DNA from: Prosapia bicincta
Lineage: Eukaryota; Arthropoda; Insecta; Hemiptera; Cercopidae
Length of the DNA stretch: 64,000 bases
Direction of reading: 5' to 3'
NCBI GenBank assembly: GCA_036971475.1
Contig: JBAIZL010000003.1
Coordinates: 109,162,570 to 109,226,569 of the forward strand
A program made the translations under genes and the position numbers. Below the pieces are notes generated by a model. It saw only the letters and a list, made by a program, of their open reading frames with translations, was not told where the DNA came from and ran no database searches. Positions 24,217 to 34,979 of the stretch are shown here, piece after piece; the first letter of the stretch is position 1, and each line of letters opens with the position of its first letter.

Positions 24217-24785
24217 AACTGTAGCCTGAGAACTCCTCGAACTGTAGCCAGAGAACTCTTCAAATTGTAGTCAGAGAACTCCTTGAACTGTTGCCTGAGA
24301 ACTGCTGGAACTGTAGCCAGAGAACTCTCCGAACTGTAGCAAGAGAACTTCTCGATCTGTTACCTGAGAACTCCTCGAACAGTAGCCAGACAACTCTTCA
24401 AACTGTAGTCAGAGAACTTCTCGAACTGTAGTCAGAGAACTCCTTGAACTGTTGCCTGAGAACTTCTCGAACTGTAGCCGAAGAACTATCCGAACTGTAG
24501 CCAGAGAACTCCTCGAACTGTTGCCTGAGATCTCTTCGAACCTTTGCCTGAGAACTGCTCGAACTGTAGCCAGAGAATTCCTCGAACTGTTGCCTGAGAT
24601 CTCTTCGAACTTTTGCCTGAGAACTGCTCGAACTGTAGCCAGAGAACTCCTCGAACTGTTGCCTGAGATCTCTTCGAACTGTTGCCGGAGAACTCCTTGA
24701 ACTGTAGCCAGAAACCTCTTCAAACTGTAGTCAGAGAACTCCTCGAATCGTAGTCGAAGAACTGTTTCAGCAGTAGCGAGAGTGT

Positions 24786-25259
24786 TTTTAAGTAGTTATT
24801 TTTAAATGATTGCACCACCTTCTATTTGTCTTACTGAATATTAAAGGCCATACTTAAGGTTATATTAAGTATGCACATAAGTTCACCGCATTATTACAGG
24901 CAGGATCATTTTATTTGTTTAAAAATATCCCCGAGTGATTTAAACTCTTCCCGTAACTAATATTATTTTATTAATACTCAGTGCCAGGCTGGGGACATTA
25001 GGTGACATCGCTCTGTGCAGGGTTTAGGATGAAATTTGGGTGAGTATATGAGTTATGATGTCAGGCCCACAGAACACTTAATATAGTGCTCTGTTGTCAG
25101 GCCTATGTTGGGTAGACGAAAACAACCAGATTGCAATGATTTTCAACAACTTGCATTCAGACAGAATGTGTTGCCACTATATTTTCCTTTTATGGTACCA
25201 AGGTATCCTCAAGTGTTAAAGGTAGTGTAAATTGTTTGTATTGACTTCATCGTTGTAGT
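24786..25259. other. Spacer after satellite B, no gene seen
   Basis: AT-rich sequence without recognisable coding content. It contains a small hairpin at 25069-25094 (ACAGAACACT / AGTGCTCTGT, one mismatch) flanked by direct copies of TGTCAGGCC starting at about 25059 and 25095. Confidence 0.6.
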
Positions 25260-25790
25260 CCTTTTGTAGCATAGGCGTATCTGAGATCTCAAAGACACCG
25301 TCCCTCCCTGATAGGGGATAGCGCCCCAGGGATCGTATTATTCCTAGTGAGGGTCCGATACCCCGGAGATCGTAACAATCGTAATTGGAGGCTGAGACCG
25401 CATTGATTTTGACCCTCCTAGATTTGCTGGGACCAAAGATATCACAACTAACATATATAGAGAGTGAGACCTCTGGTATCACAACCCTCCTAGATAGGTG
25501 CTGAAAACTCAGGGATAACGATCCTCCTAAGAAGAGGTCTCAGGTATCGTGACCCTCCTAGGAATGGGGTGAGGCCTCAGAGATCAATCCTAGAAAGGAG
25601 TTAAGACTTCAGAGATTGCAACTGTCCTATTTGCGGGCTAAGACCTTAGAGATGGCGACCCACCTAGATAACATCTGAGACCTAAGAGATCTCAACTATC
25701 CTACTTAGGGACTAATACCTCAGATTTGGCGAAGCACCTAGTTAGGGACTGGGGAAAGACCTCAGAGATGGCAACTCTTCTAGTTAGTGC
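25260..25790. repeat. Strongly degraded minisatellite, about 33-40-bp period
   Basis: The phrases CTCAGAGATGGC, CTTCAGAGAT, CCTTAGAGATGGC and CCTAAGAGATCTC recur at about 25576, 25608, 25645, 25680, 25721 and 25761, each followed by ACCCxCCTAG-like or CTATCCTA-like segments. The period is irregular and the monomers are well diverged. An 88-codon minus-strand frame at 25216-25482 lies partly in it and shows no protein features. Confidence 0.65.
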
Positions 25791-25792
25791 TA

Positions 25793-26065
25793 GCTACATC
25801 CTGAGCTTTGTCAATATGCTTTGCTTTCGTGTCTTGTGTCCAGCTACACCTGGCTCCACAACCCCGCAAGTCTAGTATATTCAGTCACAATAAGAGGAGA
25901 CATCGCCACTCCACAACTTCTTCCCTCGCATTGAACGACGTCGTCACGTCTCTGCAGGAACATTTAAGTTTGCTTACATCCTGAGCTTGTTCAATCTACG
26001 TTGCTTTCGTGTCTTGTGTCCAGCTATATCTGGCTCCACAACCCCGCAAGTCTAATAGGTTCAAT
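25793..26065 (+). repeat. Direct repeat of about 110 bp, two copies 184 bp apart
   Basis: ACATCCTGAGCTTTGTCAAT at about 25795 and ACATCCTGAGCTTGTTCAAT at about 25977 start two copies. Both contain GCTTTCGTGTCTTGTGTCCA and GGCTCCACAACCCCGCAAGT and diverge after about 110 bases. A third, weak trace (CAGCTGTACTTGGTTCTAG) may lie near 26180. The nature of the repeat is unknown. Confidence 0.8.
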
Positions 26066-26327
26066 CACAAGGTGAAGAGTCATCGGATAAAGAAAAGGGA
26101 AGGAGCCGATCTATACATGTCAGTGGTCATCGATGTATTCTATCCTTTACTTTGCGCATGGAATTGGAATTCTATCTTCAGCTGTACTTGGTTCTAGACT
26201 CTGCGTCTTATTGTGGAAGTCAAACCCCATTATATTGTGTGTGTAATAGTCTTATTATTTTTAATTCTCATAATATATTATTTTATAATTACAATTCTTC
26301 ATTTATTAATTTCCATTTTTGTTACAG

Positions 26328-26363
26328 GTGACCCTCTGAAGACATCTGACCGCATGTAATAAA
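26328..26363 (+). CDS. Possible plus-strand terminal exon with poly(A) signal
   Basis: A good acceptor (TTCCATTTTTGTTACAG) ends at 26327. In phase 0 the exon gives only three codons and a TGA at 26337-26339. In another phase it reads DPLKTSDRM and stops at TAA. AATAAA follows at 26358-26363. Exon B ends in phase 0, so a join would give a protein ending shortly after FK. The hAT element begins 10 bases after AATAAA. An alternative 3' end exists beyond the element (AATAAA at 27589). Support is limited to these signals. Confidence 0.3.
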
Positions 26364-26372
26364 CTTGTACCC

Positions 26373-27396
26373 CAGTGGTTCCCAAACGTTTAACCCGTGG
26401 CTCCCTCGAGGTAATATGTGTTTATTGTGAAGCTTCTACAGAAAATTGCTTTACTTTGTTATTAATAAAGTGTGAAGTAATTCTTTCAGTGCTGTTCTTC
26501 ATACAATAGAAGCACATAGGCTATAACGGTGTATTCTTTAAAATTTCTTTTAATTTAGGAATTTTTATTCAAAACATTTTTTATACAAAGAAATACATAT
26601 TTAAAAAGAATAAGAAAAAAATACAATTTTATTTAGATACATGAAAAACTTATTTTACTAGGGAGACTGCTTCAGCTTCTCTCCGTCGTTGCCTTCGCCA
26701 AGCCCGCTGCTTGTTCCGCCACCGGCGTTTAGTGCGGAGCTCTTTTTCCTAATCATCTCTCATATTTTCTTCATACAGTTGGATGTGGCCATTGGCGAAT
26801 ACTTGGTCCTTGACGTAGACCCCCGGAGCAAGAACGAGCTCAGTAATCTCTCGAAAAGAGGTCGAAAACTCGTCGGGAGGGATTAGCTTAGCGATGATTT
26901 CGTCCGCCTCCTCGGAGTCCCAGAAGGAATACTCCTCCACACGGACCGGCTTGGTCTTCGGCCGACGGCGGCGACGCCGACTCTCTTCCAACCGGTAGCC
27001 ACAGCAGCGGGATCCTCCCTGTACTCGATGTTGCGGTACTTTCTCTTACGAGGGGGAGCAGTTTTCTTAGATACCCCAGTATTCGGCGGCGACGACGTCG
27101 CAGCCTCTTTGCAAACTGTAAGATTATAAACACATATAACTGTAAAATTATACAATAGACGGATGGTTTAGTCGTGACGTCAGCCATTACAAGAATTCTA
27201 CAAGGAAAGGCAGACCTTTGTTGTATAGTCAGTAGGTCTCTACTCTTAAACAAATTATTTTATCCTTTTACTGACACTCCAATATTGTAATTCGTCCACA
27301 ATATTTTTAATTCAATCGTTCAATTCTGAAGCTCGCCCCCGGCGCTCCTGATGATGATATGAAGGATAGCCATGGCGCACACTTTGGGAACCACTG
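26373..27396. mobile_element. Non-autonomous hAT-type DNA transposon, 1024 bp
   Basis: The ends are perfect 14-base inverted repeats (CAGTGGTTCCCAAA at 26373 and its complement ending at 27396), with weaker matching for about 20 more bases (GTGGCT.CCT against ATGGCTATCCT). Flanking 8-base sequences are TTGTACCC and TTGTAAAC, matching at 6 of 8, as expected for an aged hAT target duplication. CAGTGGTTCCCAA-type ends are characteristic of hAT elements. No transposase motif (BED finger, dimerisation domain) is visible, so it must be mobilised in trans or is dead. Its centre is a GC-rich segment with coding-like frames. Confidence 0.8.
26655..27187 (-). pseudogene. GC-rich coding-like segment inside the hAT element, unknown product
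   Basis: On the minus strand an ATG at 27187 begins MADVTTKPSV. All three minus frames stay open over much of 27155-26750. One gives APPRKRKYRNIEYREDPAA and later a basic region; another, overlapping it downstream, gives EEYSFWDSEEADEIIAKL and a further acidic stretch ending EENMRDD with a TAG near 26750. The most protein-like reading passes from the first to the second frame near 26990, suggesting a frameshift in a former coding sequence. The protein is not recognised; it is arginine-rich then acidic. It may be captured host exon sequence or a relic of an element protein. CAG trinucleotides near 27117-27140 could be acceptor sites. Confidence 0.35.
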
Positions 27397-27762
27397 TTGT
27401 AAACTATATACATATAAGTTGCATATATTATAATTTTCTTCAAATTGTATTCTAGTATTCAAAATGTACTTGAAAATGTGTGAAAAGTTATTATAAATGT
27501 TATCATTATTATTATTATTATTATCATGAATATTACTATTATACTGTTTTGTAATTATGTAAAAAGAAAATGTAAAACATATTGAAAAAATAAAAAATGT
27601 TTATATATTTTCTGGCGTTTTATTTCAAAAGTTCACCATATTGTGTCTGATGAGTGATTTTCCATTTTAATTGCATCCTGAGAGAAGCTGTGAACGTCAT
27701 TGGTGGTCACACATATCTTTATATGTGGTAAAAATATGTTTAGCCAAAATGATATATAAAGA
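27397..27762. other. AT-rich spacer with ATT microsatellite and poly(A)-like signals
   Basis: No gene is recognised. There is an (ATT)n run at 27505-27523 and AATAAA at 27589-27594 on the plus strand. If 26328 is a terminal exon, this could be its original 3' untranslated region, split by the hAT insertion. Confidence 0.5.
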
Positions 27763-28190
27763 GGTTTGGCATAAACCACTTCACGTGTTATATACTCCTG
27801 ATACTTGGAAGAGAATTTTAGAAAGTTTAGATTTTTCAAAACCCGGCCAAAGAAATTAACCAAATAAATATGTTAAGATCAACAACCTCTTTTCTCATTA
27901 TAGACTCCTGATACTACCTGGTGAGAGTTTTTTAAAATTTTACTTTAAGAAAGTATCAGGGGAATATGAGATGATAAGAGGTATATCGTCTACCTCTTGT
28001 AACATTATAGCCTCCTGATACTTCATGTTAAAGAATTTTAAAATTTTACTTACACAATGTAACAGGTGAATATAAGATGCTAGGAGGTATATCGTAAACC
28101 TCTTTTAACGTTATAGTCTCCTGATACTTTGGTGTGTTGCATAAAATGTCGAAATGTATCAGGAGCATATAAGTTATGAAGAGGTAGGCG
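27763..28190. repeat. Tandem array of palindromic (foldback) units, about 107-110-bp period
   Basis: CTCCTGATAC(T) occurs at 27795, 27905, 28012 and 28119, steps of 110, 107 and 107. Its complement AGTATCAGG occurs at about 27952 and, as GTATCAGG, near 28157, so units 2 and 4 can fold with arms of about 30 bases. Between units a second small inverted repeat recurs: AAGAGGTATATCGTxxACCTCTT at about 27976 and GGAGGTATATCGTAAACCTC near 28084. The right arm of unit 3 (ATGTAACAGG) is degraded and that of unit 1 is not recognisable. Every unit thus consists of alternating inverted repeats. Confidence 0.8.
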
Positions 28191-28227
28191 GTATTGGTAT
28201 TCCCCGCCCAGTCAACCCATCCAGTAG

Positions 28228-28341
28228 GTGCTGCTATCTGGTTGTAGAAAAATTAACTATACAAAAGAGAACCTTGTTTGTGCTGCTCTCTGGTTGTAAA
28301 AAATGTAAATATAAGAGAACCTTGTATGTGCTGCTATCTCT
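28228..28341 (+). repeat. Short tandem repeat, about 50-bp period, 2.3 copies
   Basis: GTGCTGCTATCTGGTTGTA at 28228, GTGCTGCTCTCTGGTTGTA at 28280 and GTGCTGCTATCT at 28328 are separated by 52 and 48 bases. AAGAGAACCTTGT lies before the second and third copies. Confidence 0.8.
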
Positions 28342-28455
28342 ACTACTATTTTCGAACTTTTGCCAGTTGTATTGAGGAAATAATTCTTACTATATATTTA
28401 ATATGATAGGAAAATGGACAATAAATGAAACAATACTTTGCAGTAATTTTCAAAT

Positions 28456-28461
28456 TTTATT
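28456..28461 (-). terminator. Poly(A) signal AATAAA for the minus-strand terminal exon
   Basis: TTTATT on the plus strand reads AATAAA on the minus strand, about 98 bases after the stop codon at 28559-28561. This spacing is usual for a short 3' untranslated region. Confidence 0.45.
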
Positions 28462-28558
28462 AATATACTATTGATACATATTATTTATAAATATTTACAG
28501 ATCGTAAAATATTTTAATCAGCAGTTGATTTATACAATAATTTCAATTATATAATATA

Positions 28559-28630
28559 TTATTTTAACTTGAAGCCTAAATTAATTTCCTTTTGAAATCC
28601 AAGCCCTCTGTGTTGTCTCATAGCATCATT
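28559..28630 (-). CDS. Candidate terminal coding exon of an unidentified minus-strand gene
   Basis: On the minus strand, TTTTTTGTTCCAG (acceptor, AG at 28632-28631) is followed by 23 codons and TAA in phase 0: NDAMRQHRGLGFQKEIN, ending LGFKLK. The exon is less AT-rich than its surroundings and is followed by an AATAAA. The peptide is basic and not recognised. The upstream exon would lie at higher coordinates. The next visible minus-strand exon is at 63256, which would need a 34.6-kb intron spanning satellites C and D; that pairing is inference. Confidence 0.45.
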   Translation of the reverse strand, partial: NDAMRQHRGLGFQKEINLGFKLK

Positions 28631-28857
28631 CTGGAACAAAAAATATAGTCAATTAGCATGTAATTAAGTACCTTCATTACAAATCAGTGTAAAGTGTGTT
28701 TGTTGATTATAATTTATTTCATTATTGCTCTTATTTTCAAATAAATACACTACAAAATTATAAACAAATATTTATATGACGAAATGTGTTTCCTTATCTT
28801 ATGCAGCCCAACATTGAAATGTAATTATTTAGTAAAACCCAGATTACTTCTACTTTG
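28631..28857. other. AT-rich spacer before satellite C
   Basis: No features beyond the acceptor side of the 28559-28630 exon. Satellite C begins with degraded monomers at about 28858 (GGCGATCCGGGAGTTCCAGA). Confidence 0.5.
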
Positions 28858-31800
28858 GCGATCCGGGAGTTCCAGACCGTCTCAAAGGTGCTGCCACAAG
28901 TCCGATGCTGCGACACATAAGGAGATGTAAACGACGCTGAGCCTTTAGGCAATCCTCTTGGTGTTACGGTTGCCAGGATATTCAAGGTGCTGCCTCACGT
29001 CCACTGCTGCGAAACCTAAGGGGTTCAAACATTGATCAGCCTTTAGGCATCCATCTTGGTGTTACGGTCGCCAGGATATTCAAGGTGCTACCACACGTCC
29101 ACTGCTGCGAAACCTAAGGGGTCCAAACATTTCTGAGCCTTTAGGCATCCATCTTGGTGTTACGGTCGCCAGGATATTCAAGGTGCTACCACAAGCCCAA
29201 CGCTGCGACATCTAAGGGGTCCAAACATTGCTGAGCCTATAGGCATCCATCTTGGTGCTACGGCTGCCAGGTTATTCAAGGTGCTACCTCAAGCCCACTG
29301 CTGCGAAACCTAAGGGGTCCAAACAATGCTGAGCCTTTAGGCATCCATCTTGGTGTTACGGCTGCCAGGTTATTCAAGGTGCTACCACAAGCCCACTGCT
29401 GCGACACCTAAGGGGTCCAAACAATGCTGAGCCTTTAGGCATCCATCTTGGTGTTACGGCTGCCAGGATATTCAAGGTGCTACCACAAGCCCACTGCTGC
29501 GACACCAAAGGGGGCCAAACAATGCTGAGCCTTTAGGCATCCATCTTGGTGCTACGGCTGCCAGGTTATTCAAGGTACTACCACAAGCCCACTGCTGCGA
29601 CACCTAAGGGGTCCAAACAATGCTGAGCCTTTAGGCATCCATCTTGGTGTTACGGTCGCCAGGATATTCAAGGTGCTGCCACACGTCCACTACTGCGAAA
29701 CCTAAGGGGTCCAAACATTGCTGAGCCTTTAGGCATCCATCTTGGTGCTACGGCTTCCAGGTTATTCAAGGTGCTGCCACACGTCCACTGCTGCGAAACC
29801 TAAGGGGTCCAAACAATGCTGAGCCTTTAGGCATCCATCTTTGTGTTACGGTCGCCAGGATATTCAAGGTGCTACCACACGTCCACTGCTGCGACATCTA
29901 AGTGGTCCAAACACTGCTGAGCCTATAGGCATCCATCTTGGTGTTACGGCTGCCAGGTTATTCAAGGTGCTGCCACACGTCCTCTGCTGCGAAACCTAAG
30001 GGGTCCAATCACTGCTGAGCCTATAGGCATCCATCTTGGTGCTACGGCTGCCAGGTTATTCAAGGTGCTGCCACAAGCCCACTGCTGCGAAACCTAACGG
30101 GTCCAAACATTGCTGAGCCTATAGGCATCCATCTTGGTGTTACGGCTGCCAGGTTATTCAAGGTGCTGCCACACGTCCACTGCTGCGAAACCTAAGGGGT
30201 CCAAACATTTCTGAGCCTATAGGCATCCATCTTGGTGTTACGGCTGCCAGGTTATGCAAGATGTTACTACAAGCCTACTGCTGCGAAACCTAAGGGGCCC
30301 AAACACTGCTGAGCCTTTAGGCATCTATCTTGGTGTTACGGCTGCCAGGTTATGCAAGATGTTACTACAAGCCTACTGCTGCGACACCTAAGAGGTCCAA
30401 ACACTGCTGAGCCTATAGGCATCCATCTTGGTGTTACGGTTGCCAGGATATTCAAGGTGCTGCCAAACGTCCACTGCTGCGAAACCTAAGGGGTCCAAAC
30501 ATTGCTGAGCCTTTAGGCATCCATCTTGGTGCTACGCCTGCCAGGTTATTCAAGGTGCTACCACAAGCCCACTGCTGCGAAACCTAAGGGGCCCAAACAC
30601 TGCTGAGCCTATAGGCATCCATCTTGGTGTTACGGCTGCCAGGTTATGCAAGAGGTTACTACAAGCCTACTGCTGCGACACCTAAGAGGTCCAAACACTG
30701 CTGAGCCTTTAGGCATCCATCTTGGTGTTACGGCTGCCAGGTAATGCAAGATGTTACTACAAGCCTACTGCTGCGACACCTAAGGGGCCCAAACACTGCT
30801 GAGCCTATAAGCATCCATCTCGGTGTTACGGCTGCCAGGTTATGCAAGATGTTACTACAAGCCTACTGCTGCGAACCTAAGAGGTCCAAACACTGCTGAG
30901 CCTTTAGGCATCCATCTTGGTGGTACGGCTGCCAGGTTATTCAAGGTGTTACCACACGTCCACTGCTGCGACACCTAAGAGGTCCAAACACTGCTGAGCC
31001 TATAGGCATCCATCTTGGTGTTACGGCTGCCAGGTTATTCAAGGTGCTGCCACACGTCCACTGCTGCGAAACCTAAGGGGTCCAATCACTGCTGAGCCTA
31101 TAGGCATCCATCTTGGTGCTACGGCTGCCAGGTTATTCAAGGTGCTGCCACAAGCCCACTGCTGCGAAACCTAAGGGGTCCAAACATTGCTGAGCCTATA
31201 GACATCCATCTTGGTGTTACGGCTGCCAGGTTATTCAAGTTGCTGCCACACGTCCACTGCTGCGAAACCTAAGGGGTCCAAACATTGCTGAGCCTATAGG
31301 CATCCATCTTGGTGTTACGGCTGCCAGGTTATTCAAGGTGCTGCCACACGTCCACTGCTGCGAAACCTAAGGGGTCCAAACACTGCTGAGCCTATAGGCA
31401 TCCATCTTGGTGTTACGGCTGCCAGGTTATTCCAGGTGCTGCCGAACGTCCACTGCTGCGAAACCTAAGGGGTCCAAACACTGCTGAGCCTATAGGCATC
31501 CATCTTGGTGTTACGGCCGCCAGGTTATTCAAGGTGCTGTCACAAGCCCAATGCTGCGAAACCTAAGGGGTAAAAACACTGCTGAGCCTATAGGCATCCA
31601 TATTGGTGTTACGGCTGCTAGGTTATTCAAGGTGCTGCCACAAGCCCACTGCTGCGAAACCTAAGGGGTCCAAACACTGCTGAGCCTTTAGGCATCCATC
31701 TTGGTGTTACGGTCGCCAGGATATTCAAGGTGCTGCCACACGTCCACTGCTGCGAAACCTAAGGGGTCCAAACATTGCTGAGCCTATAGGTATCCATCTT

Positions 31801-32759
31801 GGTGTTACGGCTGCCAGGTTATGCAAGATGTTACTACAAGCCTACTGCTGCGACACCTAAGGGGCCCAAACACTGCTGAGCCTTTAGGCATCCATCTTGG
31901 TGTAACGGCTGCCAGGTTATGCAAGATGTTACTACAAGCCTACTGCTGCGACACCTAAGAGGTCCAAACACTGCTGAGCCTATAGGCATCCATCTTGGTG
32001 TTACGGTCGCCAGGATATTCAAGGTGCTGCCACACGTCCACTGCTGCGAAACCTAAGGGGTCCAAACACTGCTGAGCCTTTAGGCATCCATCTTGGTGTT
32101 ACGTCTGCCAGGTTATTCAAGGTGCTACTACAAGCCCACTGCTGCGAAACCTAAGGGGCCCAAACACTGCTGAGCCTATAGGCATTAATCTTGGTGTTTC
32201 GGCTGCCAGGTTATGCAAGATGTTACTACAAGCCTACTGCTGCGACACCTAAGAGGTCCAAACACTGCTGAACCTTTAGGCATCCATCTTGGTGCTACGG
32301 CTGTCAGGTTATTCAAGATGTTACTACAAGCCTACTGCTGCGACACCTAAGAGGTCCAAACACTGCTGAACCTTTAGGCATCCATCTTGGTGCTACGGCT
32401 GTCAGGTTATTCAAGATGTTACTACAAGCCTACTGCTGCGACACCTAAGGGGTCCAAACACTGCTGAGCCTTTAGGCATCCATCTTGGTGCTACGCCTGC
32501 CAGGTTATTCAAGGTGCTACTACAAGCCCACTGCTGCGAAACCTAAGGGGCCCAAACACTGCTGAGCCTATAGGCATTAATCTTGGTGTTTCGGCTGCCA
32601 GGTTATGCAAGATGTTACTACAAGCCTACTGCTGCGACACCTAGGAGGTCCAAACACTGCTGAACCTTTAGGCATCCATCTTGGTGTTACGGCTGCCAGG
32701 TTATGCAAGATGTTACTACAAGCCTACTGCTGCGACACCTAAGGGGCCCAAACACTGCT

Positions 32760-34010
32760 GAGCCTTTAGGCATCCATCTTGGTGCTACGCCTGCCAGGTT
32801 ATTCAAGGTGCTACTACAAGCCCACTGCTGCGACACCTAAGAGGTCCAAACACTGCTGAGCCTTTAGGCATCCATCTTGGTGCTACGCCTGCCAGGTTAT
32901 TCAAGGTGCTACTACAAGCCTACTGCTGCGACACCTAAGAGGTCCAAACACTGCTGAGCCTTTAGGCATCCATCTTGGTGCTACGCCTGCCAGGTTATTC
33001 AAGGTGCTACTACAAGCCCACTGCTGCGACACCTAAGAGGTCCAAACACTGCTGAGCCTTTAGGCATCCATCTTGGTGCTACGCCTGCCAGGTTATTCAA
33101 GGTGCTACTACAAGCCCACTGCTGCGACACCTAAGAGGTCCAAACACTGCTGAGCCTTTAGGCATCCATCTTGGTGCTACGCCTGCCAGGTTATTCAAGG
33201 TGCTACTACAAGCCCACTGCTGCGACACCTAAGAGGTCCAAACACTGCTGAGCCTTTAGGCATCCATCTTGGTGCTACGCCTGCCAGGTTATTCAAGGTG
33301 CTACTACAAGCCCACTGCTGCGACACCTAAGGGGCCCAAACACTGCTGAGCCTTTAGGCATCCATCTTGGTGCTACGCCTGCCAGGTTATTCAAGGTGCT
33401 ACTACAAGCCCACTGCTGCGACACCTAAGAGGTCCAAACACTGCTGAGCCTTTAGGCATCCATCTTGGTGCTACGCCTGCCAGGTTATTCAAGGTGCTAC
33501 TACAAGCCCACTGCTGCGACACCTAAGGGGCCCAAACACTGCTGAGCCTTTAGGCATCCATCTTGGTGCTACGCCTGCCAGGTTATTCAAGGTGCTACTA
33601 CAAGCCCACTGCTGCGACACCTAAGAGGTCCAAACACTGCTGAGCCTTTAGGCATCCATCTTGGTGCTACGCCTGCCAGGTTATTCAAGGTGCTACTACA
33701 AGCCTACTGCTGCGACACCTAAGAGGTCCAAACACTGCTGAGCCTTTAGGCATCCATCTTGGTGCTACGCCTGCCAGGTTATTCAAGGTGCTACTACAAG
33801 CCCACTGCTGCGACACCTAAGAGGTCCAAACACTGCTGAGCCTTTAGGCATCCATCTTGGTGCTACGCCTGCCAGGTTATTCAAGGTGCTACTACAAGCC
33901 CACTGCTGCGACACCTAAGAGGTCCAAACACTGCTGAGCCTTTAGGCATCCATCTTGGTGCTACGCCTGCCAGGTTATTCAAGGTGCTACTACAAGCCTA
34001 CTGCTGCGAC
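32760..34010 (+). repeat. Recently homogenised run in satellite C
   Basis: About 12-13 consecutive monomers are nearly identical, all carrying GGTGCTACGCCTGCC and GGTGCTACTACAAGCC. They differ mainly in GAGGTCC against GGGGCCC and in CCCACTG against CCTACTG. This is local expansion of a single monomer type. Confidence 0.85.
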
Positions 34011-34979
34011 ACCTAAGAGGTCCAAACACTGCTGAACCTTTAGGCATCCATCTTGGTGTTACGGCTGTCAGGTTATTCAAGATGTTACTACAAGCCTACT
34101 GCTGCGACACCTAAGGGGTCCAAACACTGCTGAGCCTTTAGGCATCCATCTTGGTGCTACGCCTGCCAGGTTATTCAAGGTGCTACTACAAGCCCACTGC
34201 TGCGAAACCTAAGGGGCCCAAACACTGCTGAGTCTATAGGAATTAATCTTGGTGTTTCGGCTGCCAGGTTATGCAAGATGTTACTACAAGCCTACTGCTG
34301 CGACACCTAAGAGGTCCAAACACTGCTGAACCTTTAGGCATCCATCTTGGTGTTACGGCTGCCAGGTTATGCAAGATGTTACTACAAGCCTACTGCTGCG
34401 ACACCTAAGGGGCCCAAACACTGCTGAGCCTATAAGCATCCATCTTGGTGTTACGGCTGCCAGGTTATGCAAGATGTTACTACAAGCCTACTGCTGCGAC
34501 ACCTAAGAGGTCCAAACACTGCTGAGCCTTTAGGCATCCATCTTAGTGTTACGGCTGCCAGGTTATTCAAGGTGCTACCACACGTCCACTGCTGCGACAC
34601 CTAAGAGGTCCAAACACTGCTGAGCCTATAGGAATCCATCTTGGTGTTACGACTGCCAGGTTATTCAAGGTGCTGCCACACGTCCACTGCTGCGAAACCT
34701 AAGGGGTCCAAACACTGCTGAGCCTATAGGCATCCATCTTGGTGCTACGGCTGCCAGGTTATTCAAGGTGCTGCCACACGTCCACTGCTGCGAAATCTAA
34801 GGGGTCCAAACACTGCTGAGCCTATAGGCATCCATCTTGGTGTTACGGCTGCCAGGTTATTCCACGTGCTGCCACACGTCCACTGCTGCGAAACCTAAGG
34901 GGTCCAAACACTGCTGAGCCTATAGGCATCCATCTTGGTGTTACGGCTGCCAGGTTATTCAAGGTGCTGCCACACGTCC

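Larger units (their letters stand above)
18961..24785 (+). repeat. Satellite B: 23-bp minisatellite, roughly 250 copies
   Basis: The basic unit is GAACTGTAGCCAGAGAACTC plus CTC (23 bases), with common variants GTTGCCTGAGA, TAGTCAGAGA and TAGCAAGAGA. It directly abuts satellite A: the last A-like monomer ends near 18950, and AACTGTAGCCAGAGAACTG starts at 18961. The first 500 bases are more degenerate than the rest. Because 23 is not a multiple of three, any frame reads all three phases in turn; open frames of up to 115 codons on both strands (for example 19499-19846) are repeat artefacts and not genes. Confidence 0.96.

Noticed and set aside
19499..24723. Several frames of 60-115 codons on both strands rich in Ser, Glu and Leu
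   Set aside because: They follow from a 23-bp repeat read through all three phases and occur equally on both strands.
18961..24785. CRISPR-like array with a 23-bp repeat
   Set aside because: Units are head-to-tail with no unique spacers, and the context is eukaryotic.
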